A DNA stretch of 64,000 nucleotides, taken from positions 806,001-870,000 of the forward strand of contig WGME01000003.1 of assembly GCA_016125225.1 (NCBI GenBank), written 5' to 3'. Positions 10,080-20,735 of the stretch are shown in pieces. The DNA comes from a bacterium. GTDB taxonomy: Bacteria; Planctomycetota; Planctomycetia; Planctomycetales; Planctomycetaceae. Under the pieces are notes generated by a model. It saw only the letters and a program-made list of their open reading frames with translations, was not told the origin of the DNA and did not search any database. A program made the position numbers and the translations under genes. The first letter of the stretch is position 1, and each line of letters opens with the position of its first letter.

Positions 10080-10922
10080 ATGCCCTTGCTCCTGGGATAC
10101 AACACTAACGGATTAGCACATCATCGCTGGGATGAGGCGATCGTGCTGATTGCCGAGGCGGGTTACCGGTCGGTGGCGCTCACCGTCGACCATCATTGCC
10201 TGGCACCTTTGTCGCCCACCCTTCGTGACGATGTTGCTAAGCTGAAGAGGTTGCTGGACCAGTATCAATTACACTGCGTCATCGAAACCGGTGCCCGTTT
10301 CCTGCTCGATCCCCGACGGAAACATCAGCCGACACTCCTGAGTGCGACCAACGAAGACCGTGCGTGTCGGCTGCAGTTCTTGAATTACTGCATCGATCTC
10401 GCGGCCGAAGTCTCGGCCGATGCGATTTCGTTCTGGTCGGGGACGCCTCGTGATCCCGCTGACGCAGATGTCTTATGGTCGCGTTTGCGGGCGGGTTGTG
10501 CAGCATTACTCAAGGAAGCGGAACGTCAGCAGGTTCGGCTGGCGTTCGAGCCTGAACCGGGCATGTTCCTGGAAACCTGCGATCAGTATGCCCGGTTGCA
10601 TGATCAACTGCGACATCCGCTCTTCGGGTTAACGCTCGATGTCGGTCACGTCCATTGTCTGCAGGATGGAGATATCGCAGACCGCATCCGCCAGTTCGCA
10701 CCACACTTGTTCAACCTGCATATCGAGGACATGCAACCCGGCGTTCACGAGCATTTGCGATTTGGACAGGGTTCTATGAAGTTTCCTCCCATCCTGCAGG
10801 CATTGCGTGAGGTAGATTACTCATACGGCGTGCATGTGGAGCTGAGCCGTCATAGCCACATGGCTCCAGAAATGCTGCAGGAATCGTTCAGATTTCTGTC
10901 GTCGTGTGCGGCTGAAGTCTGA
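10080..10922 (+). CDS. Sugar phosphate isomerase/epimerase-like TIM barrel (xylose isomerase-like)
   Basis: LAFEPEPGMFLET, LTLDVGHVHCLQ and FNLHIEDMQPGVHEHLRFGQGSMKFPPILQAL motifs. Confidence 0.8.
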   Translation: MPLLLGYNTNGLAHHRWDEAIVLIAEAGYRSVALTVDHHCLAPLSPTLRDDVAKLKRLLDQYQLHCVIETGARFLLDPRRKHQPTLLSATNEDRACRLQFLNYCIDLAAEVSADAISFWSGTPRDPADADVLWSRLRAGCAALLKEAERQQVRLAFEPEPGMFLETCDQYARLHDQLRHPLFGLTLDVGHVHCLQDGDIADRIRQFAPHLFNLHIEDMQPGVHEHLRFGQGSMKFPPILQALREVDYSYGVHVELSRHSHMAPEMLQESFRFLSSCAAEV

Positions 10923-11059
10923 TTCCCGGTGAGACGGTTTCTAAGGGTCGTACTGTTCCTATCGGGCAATCTGAAGAGACCTGACGTAAGGGTTCGATAT
11001 CGGATGCGTAGGGTTTTCGCCCGCGACAGAGACTTTCCGGCGTATTCAGCATATTCGTC

Positions 11060-12709
11060 ATGACTGATAGAACTGCTCATCCGCTGGATCGTACCTTCTC
11101 GCTGCTGGCTGAGGCCGATGGGATGCGGGCCACGCAGCTACTATGTACCGCTTTGGAAGTTCCGCGGGAGGAAGTTCAGACGGCTGCCGCGAATGTCATT
11201 CTGCAGCAGTCGGGGCATGCCTGCCGTATGGAATTGCTCCGGCGGATCGATCAATTGCCGGAACGCGTCCTGCAAATGGTGCATGGTGCGGCCGTCTCGC
11301 TGAACAGCACATTTCGCCAGTTGCTGTTGCATGGCACACCCCATTCCCAGGCCTATGCGCTGCGTGCCATTCAGCTGACCGAGCAGTATTATCAGGCGGC
11401 GAATCTGCTGGAAATGCTCAAGCGTTCCACCACGCCCGACCTGGAAGCCGTGACAGAAACCCTGCGGGCGCTGGCAGACCGTCTATTCGATCGCTGGCAG
11501 GCCGAGCGGGACGGCATGGCACGCTCCGGGCAACCGACGCTTGCGCAACGTCATGAAATGTTGCTGGCATTTGATCATGCGCTGCAGTCGTGGGAGGATT
11601 ACGGTCATACAGAGATGCTCGCGGAAGTGGTGCTTATACTGGCAGAACCAAGTCACCCCACCGCGCGGCGTTTGTTGTGGCAATCGGCGCCTGCCTGCCG
11701 CGAGATCGCCTCTCGCGTCTTAAAGGAAAGCCGTCATCCCGGGGTCATGCAGTTCCTGGCGGAATCGCTGACGGAACGCTATCCGCATCCCAAAGTTTTC
11801 GAAGCCATCCACACCCGCTCGGATCCCGAGTTCATCGGTGGCTTACTGCGGGTGATATCACGGCGGCGATCCAACCAACAGATACAGCATCTCCGACAGA
11901 TTCAGAAGCTGCCGTGGCTGGAGCCACCCTTTGAACTGCTGGCCATGATTCCGCTGAATCTGCAGCCCGCGCTCATCACGTTTGTGAACGCCACTCGCAT
12001 CCCCCGGGAGATTAAGTCCGGTGTGTACGAATGGCTGCTCAGGTATGGCACACCCGATGGGAAACGGGCGGCCACCGAGGGGATGACGCCTCTCGAAGAA
12101 TCCACCATCCAGGAAGTTGTCCGCGACAGTCTCGATTCCCCTGACGAAGAGGTGCAGGCCTGGGCCGTATCGCAAGTGCGGCAACATGCCATGCCGGAAG
12201 CCTTCGTCGTCTTGATCGAGCGACTGGATAGCACTTCCGCGACCGTACAGAAAGCTGCCCGAGAAGAGCTGAGTTGGTTCAATGTGGCCCGCGTGTTGGC
12301 TATGGCCGACGAACTTCCCCAGGACGATGCTCTACGGGCCGGTGTTTTGCTGATGAAAGTCGACAGTGACGCAGAGGCCAGCATTCGGCGGGAACTCTCG
12401 CATCCCGCTCGCCACAGGCGTCTCAATGCCGCTCGCCGTGTCGCTTGGCTGGGATTGCATTCGTTGTTTACATCGGCATACCAGACGTTGGCCTACGATA
12501 CCGATCCACTGATGCGTCGCACCACTGCGGAAGTCTTGAAGACCAGTTCCGATCTGGCGGTCGAATCGATTCTGGAGCACTTGATCGATGACCCGCATCC
12601 GCGTGTACGCGAAGCCGCTGCACAATCGCTTGCGGACTGGCAGGAGCAATTCCAGCGCATGATGTCCGGACAATCCCCTTCCACGCCTTCTTCGATGCCA
12701 GAATGGTAA
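11060..12709 (+). CDS. HEAT-repeat domain protein
   Basis: Repeated helical units, e.g. DSPDEEVQAWAVSQVRQH and DDPHPRVREAAAQSLADW. Confidence 0.75.
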   Translation: MTDRTAHPLDRTFSLLAEADGMRATQLLCTALEVPREEVQTAAANVILQQSGHACRMELLRRIDQLPERVLQMVHGAAVSLNSTFRQLLLHGTPHSQAYALRAIQLTEQYYQAANLLEMLKRSTTPDLEAVTETLRALADRLFDRWQAERDGMARSGQPTLAQRHEMLLAFDHALQSWEDYGHTEMLAEVVLILAEPSHPTARRLLWQSAPACREIASRVLKESRHPGVMQFLAESLTERYPHPKVFEAIHTRSDPEFIGGLLRVISRRRSNQQIQHLRQIQKLPWLEPPFELLAMIPLNLQPALITFVNATRIPREIKSGVYEWLLRYGTPDGKRAATEGMTPLEESTIQEVVRDSLDSPDEEVQAWAVSQVRQHAMPEAFVVLIERLDSTSATVQKAAREELSWFNVARVLAMADELPQDDALRAGVLLMKVDSDAEASIRRELSHPARHRRLNAARRVAWLGLHSLFTSAYQTLAYDTDPLMRRTTAEVLKTSSDLAVESILEHLIDDPHPRVREAAAQSLADWQEQFQRMMSGQSPSTPSSMPEW

Positions 12710-13197
12710 TGCCGATGTCTGCGATCAGCATCTTTCTGCCGTCAACCTTGCCTCTCGTCTGGGGACAGATGAATCCGTTTGAGGCCACTCGCGAATACAT
12801 GAATCAGCCGGTCTCGTATCAGGGACTCGGTTATCTGTTGGTCCTGATCATCGCCGCCGCAACGGTCTGGATGATTCTGTATTGGTGGGAACAGCGCAAC
12901 GAAAAGCTGGCTGCACGCTCGACGTCTCTGGAATCGCTCTTTGTCGGACTCTGCCGCCGCCATGAACTGACACCGGCTCATGTGCAGCACCTGCAAACAC
13001 TGGCGGAACAACGCAAACTCAGTGACCCGGCTCTGGTCTTTGTCGACCCGCGATACCTGGAATGTCAGGCGGCGGTCCTGTCACCAGAACGCGACCAGTG
13101 GCTGGAATTGGGATATCGCCTGTTTGGCGAGCACTTCCATGCCGTGGCAAGCGTTGTCCACGAAAGCCCACAAGAGCGCCCGGCAGACGAGAATTGA
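12703..13197 (+). CDS. Single-TM uncharacterised protein, overlapping the HEAT gene
   Basis: TM segment YLLVLIIAAATVWMILYWW; start overlaps upstream stop. Confidence 0.6.
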   Translation: MVMPMSAISIFLPSTLPLVWGQMNPFEATREYMNQPVSYQGLGYLLVLIIAAATVWMILYWWEQRNEKLAARSTSLESLFVGLCRRHELTPAHVQHLQTLAEQRKLSDPALVFVDPRYLECQAAVLSPERDQWLELGYRLFGEHFHAVASVVHESPQERPADEN

Positions 13198-13205
13198 AAA
13201 ACCGA

Positions 13206-14204
13206 TCAGGCTGCGGGAAGTTCGCGTACCACGGAACTGGCTGCCTGTTGGGAAGACAGCTCGGCTTCGAGCTCTGCAATCTCGGCCCGCATCGTTTCGA
13301 GATGGGCCTCCTGCTCGGCCAGTCGATGCTTCAATCGTTGCAGCCGCTTTTCCGGGCCGCCGAGGATCAAACGCTGAATGAGATCCACCACGAGCAACGC
13401 GCGATAGCTGCGCATCGCGACGCCACGGAGTTTGTACATGCGGGCCGTCTTGCCCAGGCTTTGCAGCCGCAGCAGGCGACCCAGACGCAAGGCCCGCAAA
13501 AAAGCCAGCAACGGCAACAGGATGATGGCCAGATCGATCCAGTGCTGCTTGCAGTAGGCGAGCTTCTTTTCCGTGACTGAGACCATCAAGACGAATTCGA
13601 TGGTAAAAGCCCACCAGATCACGGCGGTGGCTCCCTGCACCGTACGCGATAGCCACAAGTGATTCTGGATCGCATCTGCAAGCAGATACTCCACGAGAAT
13701 CACGGGGAGCACGAGCAGCGAAATCGCGAGCATCGGCTGATTGAGCAGATCCTCCAGATCGCTCTGAAGTTGCCGCTCGACGGTCCGCCAGCCCAACCGA
13801 GGCAACCAGACCTGCGGGGGATCACCACGTCGGCGACCGAGTCTTAACACGGGCAGAACGGCTTGCAGATACAGCAGCCATGAAGCCTGCGGGTCGCGTC
13901 GTCGTTGCTGAAGCACGTCCCACCAGAAGATCGGCCAGATGACCAGCAGGGAAATCACTGAAGTCCAGAACAGATTCGCGTCAAACGGCGACTCATGAAA
14001 ATGAAAAACAACCGCCAGACACCCCAACCAGACCAGCGAGGCGAAAAACAACCCGCGACTGACCACAGTCACCTGCAACTGCGGCGTGCTGGAATTTTCG
14101 GCAACGGGCAGATTCTGTGACACGGCATTTCCACGAGGCACGGGCGACGGACTTAAACATTTCCAACGGGGCATATTCTCTGTCAGATCAGGGAAATCGA
14201 TCAA
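13206..14204 (-). CDS. Membrane protein with voltage-sensor-like domain and C-terminal coiled coil
   Basis: FTIEFVLMVSVTEKKLAYCKQHWIDLAIILLPLLAFLRALRLGRLLRLQSL (S2/S3/S4-like), followed by KRLQRLKHRLAEQEAHLETMRAEIAELEAEL; no pore signature seen. Confidence 0.65.
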   Translation of the reverse strand: MIDFPDLTENMPRWKCLSPSPVPRGNAVSQNLPVAENSSTPQLQVTVVSRGLFFASLVWLGCLAVVFHFHESPFDANLFWTSVISLLVIWPIFWWDVLQQRRRDPQASWLLYLQAVLPVLRLGRRRGDPPQVWLPRLGWRTVERQLQSDLEDLLNQPMLAISLLVLPVILVEYLLADAIQNHLWLSRTVQGATAVIWWAFTIEFVLMVSVTEKKLAYCKQHWIDLAIILLPLLAFLRALRLGRLLRLQSLGKTARMYKLRGVAMRSYRALLVVDLIQRLILGGPEKRLQRLKHRLAEQEAHLETMRAEIAELEAELSSQQAASSVVRELPAA

Positions 14205-14282
14205 TCCCAGTTCTGAGAACGAATGAACCGATCGGGGACAATTGGGTCTACCCCGTAGAAGGAAACTCCCCGCACGTCTACA

Positions 14283-14738
14283 ATGGTTTCAGGTGACGAT
14301 GCCCTCGCAGTGACGGAAGCCACGGTGTCCGACAGTCTCGATGATATCTACGATGATCATATCCTTGATCATTTCGAGTCTCCCTACCATAAGGGGGAAC
14401 TCGCCGGAGCGACCTGTCAGCATTCCGACCGCAACCCGATCTGTGGCGACCAGCTCACTTTGTATTTGAAAATCAGTGATGCAGGCGTCATCGAACAAGC
14501 CTACTTCGATGGCAAGGGGTGTGCCATCAGCCAGGCAGCGGCCTCGATTCTGTGTGAGTATGCCGAGGGAAAAACCCGGGCCGATTTGCAGGCTCTGCAA
14601 GCCAAAGACATGCTCAAACTGTTGCAGGTCCCGTTAACACCCAGCCGTCAGAAATGTGGCCTGTTGGGGTTTAAGGTGCTCAAGACCATGCTTTACGGCT
14701 GGGGCCAGCCTCCGGCAACACCAGCGACGTCGCCCTGA
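14283..14738 (+). CDS. sufU: SufU-type Fe-S cluster assembly scaffold
   Basis: NPICGDQLTLYLK, FDGKGCAISQAAASIL and RQKCGLLGFKVL cysteine motifs. Confidence 0.93.
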   Translation: MVSGDDALAVTEATVSDSLDDIYDDHILDHFESPYHKGELAGATCQHSDRNPICGDQLTLYLKISDAGVIEQAYFDGKGCAISQAAASILCEYAEGKTRADLQALQAKDMLKLLQVPLTPSRQKCGLLGFKVLKTMLYGWGQPPATPATSP

Positions 14739-14790
14739 ATTTTGAAACTCCGTCGCCGCGATTCTGCGGCACATGAATCGATTTGGTCGT

Positions 14791-16074
14791 ATGAACTCTT
14801 CCATAACCGCTGACACCTTTGATGTCCAAAAGATCCGTCGCGACTTTCCGATGCTGCAGCAACGGATCGCGGATGGCCGGCCGCTGATTTATCTCGATAC
14901 CGGTGCCACCGCTCAAAAGCCGCAAGCCGTTATCAATAAAATCACGGAGTGTCTGGAACAGTACAACGCCAATGTTCATCGCGGTGTGCATGCCCTGCAT
15001 GAACGCGTTACTGGAGAACTCGAAGCAGCCCGTGCAAAGATCGGCGCTTTCCTGAATGTACGCGAGTTGGATGAACTCGATCAACTCGATGATGTTAGCG
15101 AGGTGATCTTCACCTCGGGGACCACGATGTCGATCAATCTGGTGGCCCAGGCCTGGGGCCGGAATCATCTGTCGCCGGGTGAAGAGATTCTGCTCAACTC
15201 GTTGGAACATCATGCGAACATCGTTCCCTGGCAGATGGTGGCGGCAGCAACCGGAGCAGTGATCCGCTGGTTGCCTTTGACGACTACGGGCGAACTCGAT
15301 CTGGAACAGCTCGATGCCTTTCTGACACGTCGCACGAAAATGGTGGCGCTCACGGCGATGTCGAATGTGCTGGGAACAATCACGCCGGTGCGTGAGATCA
15401 TTACTCGTGCCCATGATGTGGGGGCCTTGGTGCTGGTCGATGGAGCACAAAGCGTGCCTCACATGCCAACCGATGCGCAGGCCCTCGATGCCGACTTCCT
15501 CGCGTTCTCCGGGCACAAGCTTTATGGACCAACGGGAATCGGCGTGCTCTATGGCAAGCTCGAACATCTGGAAGCCATGTCGCCGTTTCTCGGCGGCGGC
15601 AACATGATCGATGACGTGTTCGACGATCATTCGACCTACAAGCGGCCTCCGTTCAAGTTTGAAGCTGGGACACTGCCGATTGCGGAAGCGATTGGACTCG
15701 GGGCCGCCATCGACTACGTGCAGTCGATCGGCTGGACGGCGATTCATGAGCAGGAGCGACAGCTGCTCACGGCTTGCCATGCAGAATTGTCCAAGATACC
15801 CGGTGTCACAATTCACGGCCCGGACATCGGACACAAGGGGGCGATTGTCAGTTTCACGGTCGACGGCGTGCCCGCGCATGATCTGGGGACCAATCTCGCG
15901 CGTCATGGCATCGCGATTCGGGCTAGCCATCACTGTGCGAAGCCCTTGCATCGCTGGCTCAACGTCGATGCCACCGCCCGAGCCAGTTTCGCGTTTTACA
16001 ATACCGTCGAGGAAGTGCAGGCTCTCGCCGAGGCCATACGTCAGGCCCGCAAGACATTTCGTCTTCCGGGATGA
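14791..16074 (+). CDS. sufS: Cysteine desulfurase, SufS family
   Basis: YLDTGATAQKPQAV, LEHHANIVPW, SGHKLYGPTGIGVLYG, RASHHCAKPLHRWL. Confidence 0.95.
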   Translation: MNSSITADTFDVQKIRRDFPMLQQRIADGRPLIYLDTGATAQKPQAVINKITECLEQYNANVHRGVHALHERVTGELEAARAKIGAFLNVRELDELDQLDDVSEVIFTSGTTMSINLVAQAWGRNHLSPGEEILLNSLEHHANIVPWQMVAAATGAVIRWLPLTTTGELDLEQLDAFLTRRTKMVALTAMSNVLGTITPVREIITRAHDVGALVLVDGAQSVPHMPTDAQALDADFLAFSGHKLYGPTGIGVLYGKLEHLEAMSPFLGGGNMIDDVFDDHSTYKRPPFKFEAGTLPIAEAIGLGAAIDYVQSIGWTAIHEQERQLLTACHAELSKIPGVTIHGPDIGHKGAIVSFTVDGVPAHDLGTNLARHGIAIRASHHCAKPLHRWLNVDATARASFAFYNTVEEVQALAEAIRQARKTFRLPG

Positions 16075-16081
16075 TGGAGGC

Positions 16082-18073
16082 CTACTTGGCCAGCGGTCTT
16101 GGTTTCGGAAAACGCAGCAGTCGCAAGCCGTTCAGGATCACCAGCACGGTACTCCCTTCATGCCCCAGCACGGCCAACGGGAGCGGGATGGTGATGAAGA
16201 GCGTAGTGACGAGCAGTGACAACATCATCCCAAAGGCAAACGTCAGATTCTGGCGGATGATGGCTTGAGCCCGGCGTGACAACGCAATCGCATACGGCAA
16301 CCGACGCAGATCATCGGCAAGAATGACGACATCCGCGGTTTCCAGGGCGACATCGGTACCCGCACCACCGAGCGAGAACCCGAGATCGGCCGCGGCTAAT
16401 GATGGGGCATCGTTCATGCCGTCACCAATCATGCCGACAGTCCCCGTGCGGCTGCGGATTTCCCGGATCAGATTCAGCTTGTCGGCAGGCAAAAGCGCGG
16501 CATGGGCTTCGAGCTGGAGTTGCCGCCCGATCTCCTGAGCCACAGGGGCCGCGTCGCCGGTGAGCATCACCAGTTCCTGTAGCCCCAATGCCCTCAGTTC
16601 CTGCAAGGCCGCTGCGGCTGTGGGACGCAGAGTATCCGCCAGAGCCAGGGCACCCCAGAGGTGTTTTCCGGCGGCCAAAGCCACCACGGTCGAACCCCGG
16701 GTCATGGCCTGATCGATGGCAGATTTCAATTGGGGTTCAAACGAGTACTGCTGATCCTGAAACCAGCTGATCTTGCCGATCAGAAACGATTGGCCCTGTG
16801 AATCTCCCGTGATGCCGTGCCCGGTCACCGCCTGCACGTTCTCAAACGGTAGCAACTCCAGTTGACGTTCGTGTGCCGCTGACATCATCGCTTTCGCGAG
16901 CGGATGTTCGGAATGCGATTCGAGCGAGGCGGCGGTCTGAACGACCTGTTCCTGAGTGATCCCTTCCGCCGTCAGAATCTCCACCACGCGTGGGCGGCCG
17001 ATGGTCAATGTCCCCGTCTTATCGAACGCCATGGCCTGCAATGTTGCCGCCCGCTCAACCGCGAGTCCGCCCTTGAAGAGCACGCCACCGCGCGCTGCGG
17101 AACTGATGGCGGTAAGAATCGCCGCAGGAATCGAGATGACGACCGCACACGGGGAAGCAACGACGAGGACCGTCATGGCTCGATAGAAAGCATCAGCCGA
17201 TGAGAGACCGCTGATACTGATCGAAAGCCCGTATGTGATCGCAGCCAAACCAAGCACGACCCAGGTGTACCGGGCACCGAACCACTCCGTGAACTGTTGC
17301 GACTGAGCCCGTTCTGATTGTGCTTCCTCGACGAGTTGTACCATGCGGGCCAGGGTCGACTGGCTGGCTGCACGGGTCACTTCGACCTCGAGCACGCCTT
17401 CCTGGTTTAACGTTCCCGCAAAGACGTTGTCGCCCACGGTTTTATCCTTGGGCAGAGACTCACCATTGACGGGCGATTCATCGATACTCGTTGACCCGCT
17501 ACGAATGACCCCATCGATGGGCAGACGCTCGCCGGGATGGACCAGGACGACATCTCCCGGATGGAGTTCCGTCACGGCGACGCGTTCTTCCCGGCCATCG
17601 ATCAAACGGACCGCTTCTTCGGGAGTGAGATCCATCAGGTCGGAAATCGCCCGCCGGGTCCGGCCGAGAATGAGTGCTTCCAAGGCATGCGACAGTGAGA
17701 AGAGAAAGAGCAAGGCCCCGCCATCGGCCCAATGCCCGATCACTGCGGAACCAATCGCCGCAAGGACCATCAGCAGATCGATGCTGACTTCACCCCGTCG
17801 CAAATCCCCCCAGGCGTGGGACACCGCATGGGCACCCCCGGCGATGTAGGCGATGACATAGGCCATCAACGGAACCAGCGCCGCGGCAGGGGTGAGTCCC
17901 GCAGCCACACCCGGCCACCAGGTTTCAGCCACCGCGCCGAACAGGCTGCCGATCAGACACACCAGCGGTTGGGCCAGCAACCAACGCCAGTCGTCTTCGG
18001 CATGGTGCTGGGGCCTGAGTGGCTGGGATTTCGCGGCCCCCGCTGGATGATCCAGACACGCACAATGCGTCAT
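16082..18073 (-). CDS. P1B-type heavy-metal translocating ATPase (SPC/HEGST motifs suggest the P1B-4 subgroup)
   Basis: [70 protein letters not shown] at 18073 overlaps the ispG stop. Confidence 0.92.
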   Translation of the reverse strand: MTHCACLDHPAGAAKSQPLRPQHHAEDDWRWLLAQPLVCLIGSLFGAVAETWWPGVAAGLTPAAALVPLMAYVIAYIAGGAHAVSHAWGDLRRGEVSIDLLMVLAAIGSAVIGHWADGGALLFLFSLSHALEALILGRTRRAISDLMDLTPEEAVRLIDGREERVAVTELHPGDVVLVHPGERLPIDGVIRSGSTSIDESPVNGESLPKDKTVGDNVFAGTLNQEGVLEVEVTRAASQSTLARMVQLVEEAQSERAQSQQFTEWFGARYTWVVLGLAAITYGLSISISGLSSADAFYRAMTVLVVASPCAVVISIPAAILTAISSAARGGVLFKGGLAVERAATLQAMAFDKTGTLTIGRPRVVEILTAEGITQEQVVQTAASLESHSEHPLAKAMMSAAHERQLELLPFENVQAVTGHGITGDSQGQSFLIGKISWFQDQQYSFEPQLKSAIDQAMTRGSTVVALAAGKHLWGALALADTLRPTAAAALQELRALGLQELVMLTGDAAPVAQEIGRQLQLEAHAALLPADKLNLIREIRSRTGTVGMIGDGMNDAPSLAAADLGFSLGGAGTDVALETADVVILADDLRRLPYAIALSRRAQAIIRQNLTFAFGMMLSLLVTTLFITIPLPLAVLGHEGSTVLVILNGLRLLRFPKPRPLAK

Positions 18074-19326
18074 GTCGCCGCCGTCTTCCGCGCGATCAAC
18101 GCATCGAGTTCGGATTTCAATCGCGGCAAAATAGCATCGTACGGATACTGCCCGAGTTCTTCCGGACCACGTTTGAGGTTCACGAAATTCGGGCCGCACC
18201 ACAGACCGAGATCGGCATCGTCGGTTTCGCCGGGGCCATTCACGCGGCAGCCCATCACCGCGATCGTGATCGCATGATCCTGGGCATAGGCGGTCATATC
18301 TTTCACCTGTTGAGCCAGGTCAATGAAGGCTTCATTCTCGACCCGCGAACAACTTGGGCAACTGATGATGTTGAGCGTCTTCAGGCCGAAATCAACGACG
18401 GTGCGCACGCGACCCGCGGCGATATCGTCGAGAATCTTCCGGCCAGCCACGATTTCTTCCGACTTGCGATTGTTCGGCACCGTCAGCGAGACACGGATGG
18501 TGTCGCCCAAGCCGCGGCCGATGAGTTGCTCGAAGGCGATGCGGGTTTTGATGACGCCATCCGGGGGCATGCCGGCTTCCGTCACACCCAGATGGAGGGG
18601 CACATCGGGCCGCTTTTCGGCGAAGCGGCGGTTGACTTCGATCACCTTTTGCGGATCGGAATCTTTCAGCGAGACGCAGAAACGCGTGAAACCGAGGCCA
18701 TCGAGAAAGTCGCAATGTTCCCAGGCACTTTCGAGCATGGGAGTGATGGAATCGCTGGGGTCGTACTGTTCTTTTTTAGCCGGATCGACCGAACCGCAAT
18801 TCACGCCGACACGCATGGCCAGATCATGATCTTGGGCGATGCCGGCGAGGTAACGCACCTTGTCCTGCCAGGGTTTTTCGCGTTCGTGGTGATAAAGGTG
18901 CCCGGGGTTATAGCGGATCTTATGCACATGCGGAGCGACCAGTTCCGCGAGGCGATAGTTCTCCTGTAGGTCCACCACCAGATTGGCGGGAGTCTGCCGG
19001 CGGATTTCGGCGAGCGCGTCGACATCCTTTTTGCTGTCGACGGCAATGCGGACGACATCGGCACCAGCGGCGTGCAGGGCATTCGTCTGTTCGACAGTCG
19101 CATCGATGTTCGTGGTATGGGTCGCCGTCATGCTCTGCACGGCGATGGGGTTTCCCGCCCCGATGGTGACACTGCCGATCTTCACGGCCCGCGTGATGTT
19201 ACGTTGCAAATCCACAGTCGATCCTTCGTGATGCACCGTCGGCCAGACCTGTTGTACAGAGTCTAACCGTGAAATCTCCGACGGCTTCACAGAAGTATAG
19301 ACGTTTACACGCGCGGTCACCAACAC
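18070..19326 (-). CDS. ispG: 4-hydroxy-3-methylbut-2-enyl diphosphate synthase IspG/GcpE
   Basis: [55 protein letters not shown]; true start may be internal. Confidence 0.95.
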   Translation of the reverse strand: MLVTARVNVYTSVKPSEISRLDSVQQVWPTVHHEGSTVDLQRNITRAVKIGSVTIGAGNPIAVQSMTATHTTNIDATVEQTNALHAAGADVVRIAVDSKKDVDALAEIRRQTPANLVVDLQENYRLAELVAPHVHKIRYNPGHLYHHEREKPWQDKVRYLAGIAQDHDLAMRVGVNCGSVDPAKKEQYDPSDSITPMLESAWEHCDFLDGLGFTRFCVSLKDSDPQKVIEVNRRFAEKRPDVPLHLGVTEAGMPPDGVIKTRIAFEQLIGRGLGDTIRVSLTVPNNRKSEEIVAGRKILDDIAAGRVRTVVDFGLKTLNIISCPSCSRVENEAFIDLAQQVKDMTAYAQDHAITIAVMGCRVNGPGETDDADLGLWCGPNFVNLKRGPEELGQYPYDAILPRLKSELDALIARKTAAT

Positions 19327-19346
19327 AGGCTGTTACCGCCTGTTCA

Positions 19347-20687
19347 TCAATTCGCGTTATCGAACGGTCCCGGCAGGCCGCGCTGCTCGTTGATCCGCTG
19401 AATGACGGCCGAACCCTGATCGAGGGCACCACGACCACCCGAGGAGAAGAAGTTCGAAAGTTCAACGATGGCCGGTCCCAACAGGAAGAGATACACGGCG
19501 GGCATCAGGCAGAGCACCGTCGGAAAGAGCAGGCGGAACGTGGCCCGGTTGCCTTTTTCATCGGCCCGTTGTCGGAGGCTTTCCCGCATCGTGTCGGAGT
19601 ACGAACTCAGGGCTTCGCTGATGCTGGTTCCCATACGTTCGGTCTGTGTGAGCAGCGAAGAAAACGAGTGGACTTCGGGGATGTCGATCCGCTTACCGAA
19701 GTTCTCGAGGGCGGTCTGCATGGTCCAGATGGAGGATTGCTGCATCACAATGCGCAGTTCCTGAGCGAGCGCGGGGTAAGGTCCACGCAGGTCGGGCAGA
19801 ATGCGTCGCAATGCATCGGGAATGGTCAAGCCCTGGCTGACGCACATGTTGAGCATGTCGAGCAGGTCGGGCATGCCGCGTTCGATTTCACTGCGACGTT
19901 CCGCGGCCTGACCGCGAATGTAGAGACGAGGAATGGCCCAGCCGAGCAGAGGCAAGGCGATGAGGCAAGCGATCGCGATCCATTCCAGATTCGGTGGGGC
20001 CAGGATCAATGCGACCCCGGCGACGACCAACCCCAGCATGATGCCGACATAGCGAATCGCCGCGAAGTTCTGCAAAGCATGGGGCTGATAGTATCCCGCG
20101 GCCTGAAGTTCCTTTCGGGACTCTTCAAACCGTTGCGGAGCTTCGGGCAGGAAGGCCGCCAGCGTGGGAGTCGCCGAACCGAAGACGTAGTCGTCTTCCC
20201 GGGTCAACGGGACATCTTCTGCGCGGAGATGCGGCAAGGCCCCAGACGTATCCTGAGCCACGGAGAGCAATGGTCGGTCGGCCCAGGGAGACGGTTGCCA
20301 TTCAACGGGATTCGACGCGGGTGTAGCAGCCGTTACGGGCTCCGGTGACGGAGTCGATTCGAGCGACACGCCCGATTTCAGAATCGTTAGACCCGCTGGT
20401 GGAGCAATTGGTGCGGGATCGGCGAAGAGAACATTGTCGGAGAGATCAGGCTTCGTCTGCGCTGCAGCGGCTGTTTCTGTAACGGGCGTTGGTTTGGCCG
20501 CCGCGAGCGCTTCCGCTGATGCCACGGGCACAGGCGGGGGAATGACCGGTTTATCGGGACGAACCGGGACGGAACGGTGCCGGGTCAGCCGGCGAGACTG
20601 CCACCAGCGCAGAATGAGCCACACGCAAGCCACGGCCGCCGCTACATAAATCGCTAATCGCAGCCACTGGGGCAACATATCTGACAC
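19347..20687 (-). CDS. tadC: Type II secretion system F domain protein, TadC-like
   Basis: GMPDLLDMLNMCVSQGLTIPDALRRIL...SFSSLLTQTERMGTSISEALSSYSDTMRESLRQRADEKGNRA. Confidence 0.85.
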   Translation of the reverse strand: MSDMLPQWLRLAIYVAAAVACVWLILRWWQSRRLTRHRSVPVRPDKPVIPPPVPVASAEALAAAKPTPVTETAAAAQTKPDLSDNVLFADPAPIAPPAGLTILKSGVSLESTPSPEPVTAATPASNPVEWQPSPWADRPLLSVAQDTSGALPHLRAEDVPLTREDDYVFGSATPTLAAFLPEAPQRFEESRKELQAAGYYQPHALQNFAAIRYVGIMLGLVVAGVALILAPPNLEWIAIACLIALPLLGWAIPRLYIRGQAAERRSEIERGMPDLLDMLNMCVSQGLTIPDALRRILPDLRGPYPALAQELRIVMQQSSIWTMQTALENFGKRIDIPEVHSFSSLLTQTERMGTSISEALSSYSDTMRESLRQRADEKGNRATFRLLFPTVLCLMPAVYLFLLGPAIVELSNFFSSGGRGALDQGSAVIQRINEQRGLPGPFDNAN

Positions 20688-20735
20688 TCCACATCGATCG
20701 CCCGGCAGTCACCGGACATTCGCTTGTTCAATCGA

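Noticed and set aside
9119-10105. 328-aa antisense ORF over the PVC/cytochrome gene
   Set aside because: Mirror ORF over coding sequence with clear HEAT and cytochrome c motifs on the other strand.
14680-15951. 423-aa minus-strand ORF antisense to sufS
   Set aside because: Fully overlaps a confidently identified gene; typical long antisense ORF in GC-rich codon-biased DNA with no recognisable family.
18019-18969. 316-aa plus-strand ORF opposite ispG
   Set aside because: Antisense to a conserved essential gene; no independent support.
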